A stretch of DNA of 64,000 nucleotides, taken from positions 1,550,001-1,614,000 of the forward strand of contig CAVVVG010000005.1 in NCBI GenBank assembly GCA_963751615.1. Reading direction: 5' to 3'. The notes under the pieces are model-generated. The model worked only from the letters and a program-made list of their open reading frames with translations, was not told the origin of the DNA and did not search any database. The DNA comes from Palsa-892 sp963751615. GTDB taxonomy: Bacteria > Pseudomonadota > Alphaproteobacteria > Rhizobiales > Xanthobacteraceae. The position numbers and the translations under genes were made by a program. Positions 61,309-64,000 of the stretch are shown in pieces; position 1 is the first letter of the stretch, and the number at the start of each line of letters is the position of its first letter.

Positions 61309-62514
61309 TTGATTGCACCGTTAATGCCGACCTACGCGCGCATCGACCTCGCTTTTGAGCGGGGCGAAGGCGCTTGGCTGATCGCGACGAACGGCAAGAA
61401 ATATCTCGATTTTTCCGGTGGCGTTGCGGTCAATGCGCTTGGTCACGCGCACCCGGCACTCGTGAAGGCGCTAACGGAACAGGCGCAAAAAGTCTGGCAC
61501 GTTTCGAATCTATTTCGGATTCCAGAGGCGGAAAAATTTGCAAAACGGCTGGTTAATGTGAGTTTTGCCGACACCGTTTTTTTTGCGAATTCCGGCGCCG
61601 AAGCAATGGAATGCGCGATTAAGACGGCGCGTAAATATTATGCGGCTTCCGGCAAGCCGGAAAAGACGCGGATCATCACTTTCGACGGCTCATTTCACGG
61701 CCGCACGCTCGCGACGCTTTCGGCTGCAGGCAACCAGAAATATCTCGACGGCTTTGGTAAACCCCTTGAGGGGTTTGACCAGGTAAAATTCGGCGATTTG
61801 GAAGCCACGAAAAAAGCGATCACTTCTGAGACGGCGGCGATCCTGGTCGAACCAATCGAAGGCGAGGGCGGCATTCGCGTTCCGCCGCCTTCATTCCTGC
61901 GCGGGCTGCGCGAGCTTTGCGACAAAAATGGGATTCTACTTATTCTCGATGAAGTGCAGACCGGCATGGGTCGCACTGGAAAACTTTTTGCCTATGAATG
62001 GGCAGGTATCGAGCCCGATATTCTAGGAACTGCGAAAGGAATTGGTGGGGGCTTTCCGCTCGGCGCGTGCCTTGCGACTGAAGAAGCTGCGAAAGGTATG
62101 AGGGCGGGGACGCACGGATCGACCTTCGGCGGCAATCCGCTTGCGATGGCGGTTGGAAGCGCCGTGCTCGATGTAATCCTCGCGCCGGGATTTCTGGACA
62201 GAGTCCGGCAGAACGGATTGCTGATTAAGCAAAGGCTCGCGGAGTTGAAGGACAAACATCCTTCGGTCATCGCCGAGATCAGAGGCGAGGGATTATTGAT
62301 CGGCCTTCAGTGCACTGTGCCGCAAGCGGATATGATCGCAGCGGCGCGCGAGGAAGGTCTTCTTACGGCAGCAGCGGGCGAAAATGTTGTGCGGCTTTTG
62401 CCGCCTCTTATCATTGGCGAATCGGAGATTTCTGAAGCCGTGAGAAAGCTCGATCGCGCCTGCAGAAAAATCGAAGATTCACAGAAAGCGAATTCACGCG
62501 GAGCCGCCGAATGA
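61309..62514 (+). CDS. argD: Acetylornithine/succinyldiaminopimelate aminotransferase
   Basis: A 401-residue class III PLP aminotransferase for arginine synthesis (and, often, the DapC step of lysine synthesis). It has MPTYARIDLAFERGEGAWL, FANSGAEAMECAIKTARKYY, the LDEVQTGMGRTGKLFAYEWA motif and the PLP lysine in GTAKGIGGGFPLG. Start: TTG 61309 has GGGAGG 5 bases upstream; ATG 61324 is an alternative, while TTG 61228 lies before the predicted transcript start. It overlaps argF by 4 bases. Confidence 0.93.
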   Translation: MIAPLMPTYARIDLAFERGEGAWLIATNGKKYLDFSGGVAVNALGHAHPALVKALTEQAQKVWHVSNLFRIPEAEKFAKRLVNVSFADTVFFANSGAEAMECAIKTARKYYAASGKPEKTRIITFDGSFHGRTLATLSAAGNQKYLDGFGKPLEGFDQVKFGDLEATKKAITSETAAILVEPIEGEGGIRVPPPSFLRGLRELCDKNGILLILDEVQTGMGRTGKLFAYEWAGIEPDILGTAKGIGGGFPLGACLATEEAAKGMRAGTHGSTFGGNPLAMAVGSAVLDVILAPGFLDRVRQNGLLIKQRLAELKDKHPSVIAEIRGEGLLIGLQCTVPQADMIAAAREEGLLTAAAGENVVRLLPPLIIGESEISEAVRKLDRACRKIEDSQKANSRGAAE

Positions 62515-63440
62515 ATCCCGCGTCTTTAAAACATTTTCTTGATCTTTCCGACATTTCCTCGAAGGAACTTCGCCGGATGATCGAGCTTGCGCGGACATTT
62601 AAGAAAGGCCGCCGCTCCCCGACTTCGAAAAAGCCGCTCGAAGGACGTACGCTCGCGATGGTTTTCGATAAACCTTCGACCCGGACGAGAGTGTCGTTTT
62701 ACGTTGCAATGCGCGAACTTGGCGGCAATGTGATTACGCTAACGGGCGACGAGATGCAGCTCGGCCGCGGCGAGACCATTGCAGACACAGCGCGGGTTCT
62801 TTCGCGCTACGTCGATGCGATCATGATCCGTACGCTTGATCACGCAATGATCACGGAACTCGCACAATATGCGACGGTACCGGTGATCAATGGCCTCACG
62901 AAGTTTTCACATCCCTGCCAGGTAATGGCTGATATATTCACATTCGAGGAGAAAAAGGGATCGATTCGCGGCCGCACGATAGCGTGGACGGGGGATGCGA
63001 ATAATGTGCTGGTCTCCTGGATTCACGCCGCCGCACGTTTCGATTTCGCGCTTCGCGTTGCAACACCGAAGCAGCACGTACCCAAACAGCCGGTCCGCGA
63101 CTGGGCGAAACTGTCGGGCGCCAGCATTCAGTTCATGAGCGATCCGGAAGACGCGGTCGCGAACGCCGATTGTGTTATCACTGACACCTGGGTCTCGATG
63201 GGTGACAAGGACGGTAAGAAGCGTCACAACATCTTCAAGCCCTATCAGGTGAACGCCTCGCTGATGAAACTTGCCAAGCGAGATGCGATCTTCATGCACT
63301 GTCTCCCGGCGCACCGCGGTGAAGAAGTCACCGACGAAGTAATCGACGGACCACAGTCGGTCGTGTTCGACGAGGCGGAAAATCGTCTGCACGCACAGAA
63401 AGGCATTCTTGCCTGGTGTCTCGACGTGGAGTCGGTGTGA
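62511..63440 (+). CDS. argF: Ornithine carbamoyltransferase
   Basis: A 309-residue enzyme forming citrulline from ornithine and carbamoyl phosphate. The carbamoyl-phosphate loop is FDKPSTRTRVSF near residue 55, the ornithine-site motif is HCLPAHRGEEV near residue 263, and SHPCQVMADIFTFEE is between. ATG overlaps the argD stop (ATGA) and the TGA overlaps the GTG of hslO, so the three are one operon. Confidence 0.97.
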   Translation: MNPASLKHFLDLSDISSKELRRMIELARTFKKGRRSPTSKKPLEGRTLAMVFDKPSTRTRVSFYVAMRELGGNVITLTGDEMQLGRGETIADTARVLSRYVDAIMIRTLDHAMITELAQYATVPVINGLTKFSHPCQVMADIFTFEEKKGSIRGRTIAWTGDANNVLVSWIHAAARFDFALRVATPKQHVPKQPVRDWAKLSGASIQFMSDPEDAVANADCVITDTWVSMGDKDGKKRHNIFKPYQVNASLMKLAKRDAIFMHCLPAHRGEEVTDEVIDGPQSVVFDEAENRLHAQKGILAWCLDVESV

Positions 63441-64000
63441 TCGAGGCTGTTACCGTCCACAGGCCGCGCGAAGACTCTGAAGATGATTGCGTTCTTCCCT
63501 TCGCAGTTGAGCCGCTAGACGTGCGCGGCCGCGTGATACGCCTTGGCCCAGCGCTGGACGAATTGCTCGCGCATCACGACTATCCCAAGCTGGTTTTGCG
63601 TTTGATTGCGGAGGCGACGGCACTTGGCGTGCTGCTTTGCTCCACGCTAAAATTAACGGGCCGTTTCACGCTGCAAACGCAGACCGATGGCCCGGTCGGC
63701 ATGCTGGTGGTTGATATTGCCGCACCCGATCGCGTGCGCGCCTATGCGAGTTTTGACGAAAAACGTATTGCGGCCCTCAATGCGATTTACGATGCCGGCG
63801 CGCTCATGGGTAAAGGCTATCTCGCCATGACCATTGAACAGACGAGCGATGTCAATCGCTACCAGGGAATTGTCGCGCTCACCGGCGGAACCCTCGAGGA
63901 TGCGGCGCACCAATATTTTACGCAATCTGAGCAAATCCCGACTAAGGTGCGTCTGGCAGTCGCCGAGGAAATGCATGCCGGGAGCGTCTCGAGCTGGCGC
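63437..64000 (+). CDS. hslO: Hsp33 redox chaperone, N-terminal part (runs off the window)
   Basis: 188 codons are visible, starting with GTG that overlaps the argF TGA. The frame is open to the last base. The sequence matches the N-terminal domain of Hsp33 (LAHHDYPKLVLRLIAEATAL, then TLQTQTDGPVGMLVVDIAA and GKGYLAMTIEQTSDVNRYQG). Hsp33 is a cytoplasmic holdase switched on by oxidation of C-terminal zinc-bound cysteines, which lie outside the window. argD-argF-hslO is a usual order in Hyphomicrobiales. Confidence 0.93.
   Translation, partial: MIEAVTVHRPREDSEDDCVLPFAVEPLDVRGRVIRLGPALDELLAHHDYPKLVLRLIAEATALGVLLCSTLKLTGRFTLQTQTDGPVGMLVVDIAAPDRVRAYASFDEKRIAALNAIYDAGALMGKGYLAMTIEQTSDVNRYQGIVALTGGTLEDAAHQYFTQSEQIPTKVRLAVAEEMHAGSVSSWR

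Noticed and set aside
1..64000. CRISPR arrays, insertion sequences, prophage genes, toxin-antitoxin or restriction systems
   Set aside because: No repeat-spacer pattern, transposase, integrase or phage structural gene and no recognisable defence gene was seen on either strand.

Overview
The window is a gene-dense stretch of an alphaproteobacterial chromosome, most likely from the order Hyphomicrobiales (Rhizobiales). Pointers to this are a GcrA cell-cycle regulator next to argD-argF-hslO, a membrane-anchored CycM-type cytochrome c, a yej transporter operon with two tandem YejA-like binding proteins, a DUF1036 protein, and the rpmH-rnpA-yidC-engB order. Genes overlap heavily (many ATGA/GTGA junctions, several convergent overlaps). 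No rRNA, CRISPR array, transposase, integrase or phage gene was found. TAG is an ordinary stop codon here (nudC, recR, fmt, truA and yidC all end in it).

Layout. 1-11.2 kb: end of an M17 aminopeptidase gene, a MarR-like gene and an NlpC/P60 peptidase on the plus strand, facing a minus-strand operon of two YejA-like proteins, YejB, YejE, YejF and a GhrA-like reductase, then cytochrome c. 11.3-31.8 kb: housekeeping genes: kdsB, pheA, nudC, HIT protein, the SRP RNA gene ffs, dnaX-ybaB-recR, ampG-like, rmuC, def-fmt-truA, dapE-dapD, a DUF1036 protein, argB, a polytopic membrane protein, engB-yidC-rnpA-rpmH. The def gene is broken by a single amber codon exactly at the catalytic glutamine. 31.9-35.1 kb: an orphan histidine kinase, a type III polyketide synthase with an isoprenylcysteine-methyltransferase-like partner, and tRNA-Arg(ACG).

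35.2-48.3 kb is a surface-glycan locus directly behind the tRNA. It starts with pseudaminic acid synthesis (pseB, pseC, an SpsF/PseF-type cytidylyltransferase, pseG, a methyltransferase, pseI; no pseH) and continues into a more AT-rich set: a surface-carbohydrate protein, a frameshifted GT4 glycosyltransferase, an unidentified Rossmann-like protein, a PIG-L-type deacetylase, a WbqC-family protein, a methyltransferase carrying a Trm112-like C-terminus, and a YbhN/UPF0104 membrane protein. Position, composition and gene content suggest a horizontally acquired glycan island.

48.4-60.4 kb looks like a phosphate region: a PsiF-like small secreted protein, a CYTH-CHAD protein, a divergent pair made of a GT21-like lipid glycosyltransferase and a PlcP-like metallophosphoesterase, then phoR, pstS-pstC-pstA-pstB, phoU and phoB. 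A clear Pho box lies before pstS, and weaker ones can be read before both genes of the divergent pair. The pair fits the known phosphate-starvation strategy of replacing phospholipids by glycolipids. 60.4-64 kb: gcrA diverges from argD-argF-hslO across a spacer with five GANTC (CcrM) sites.
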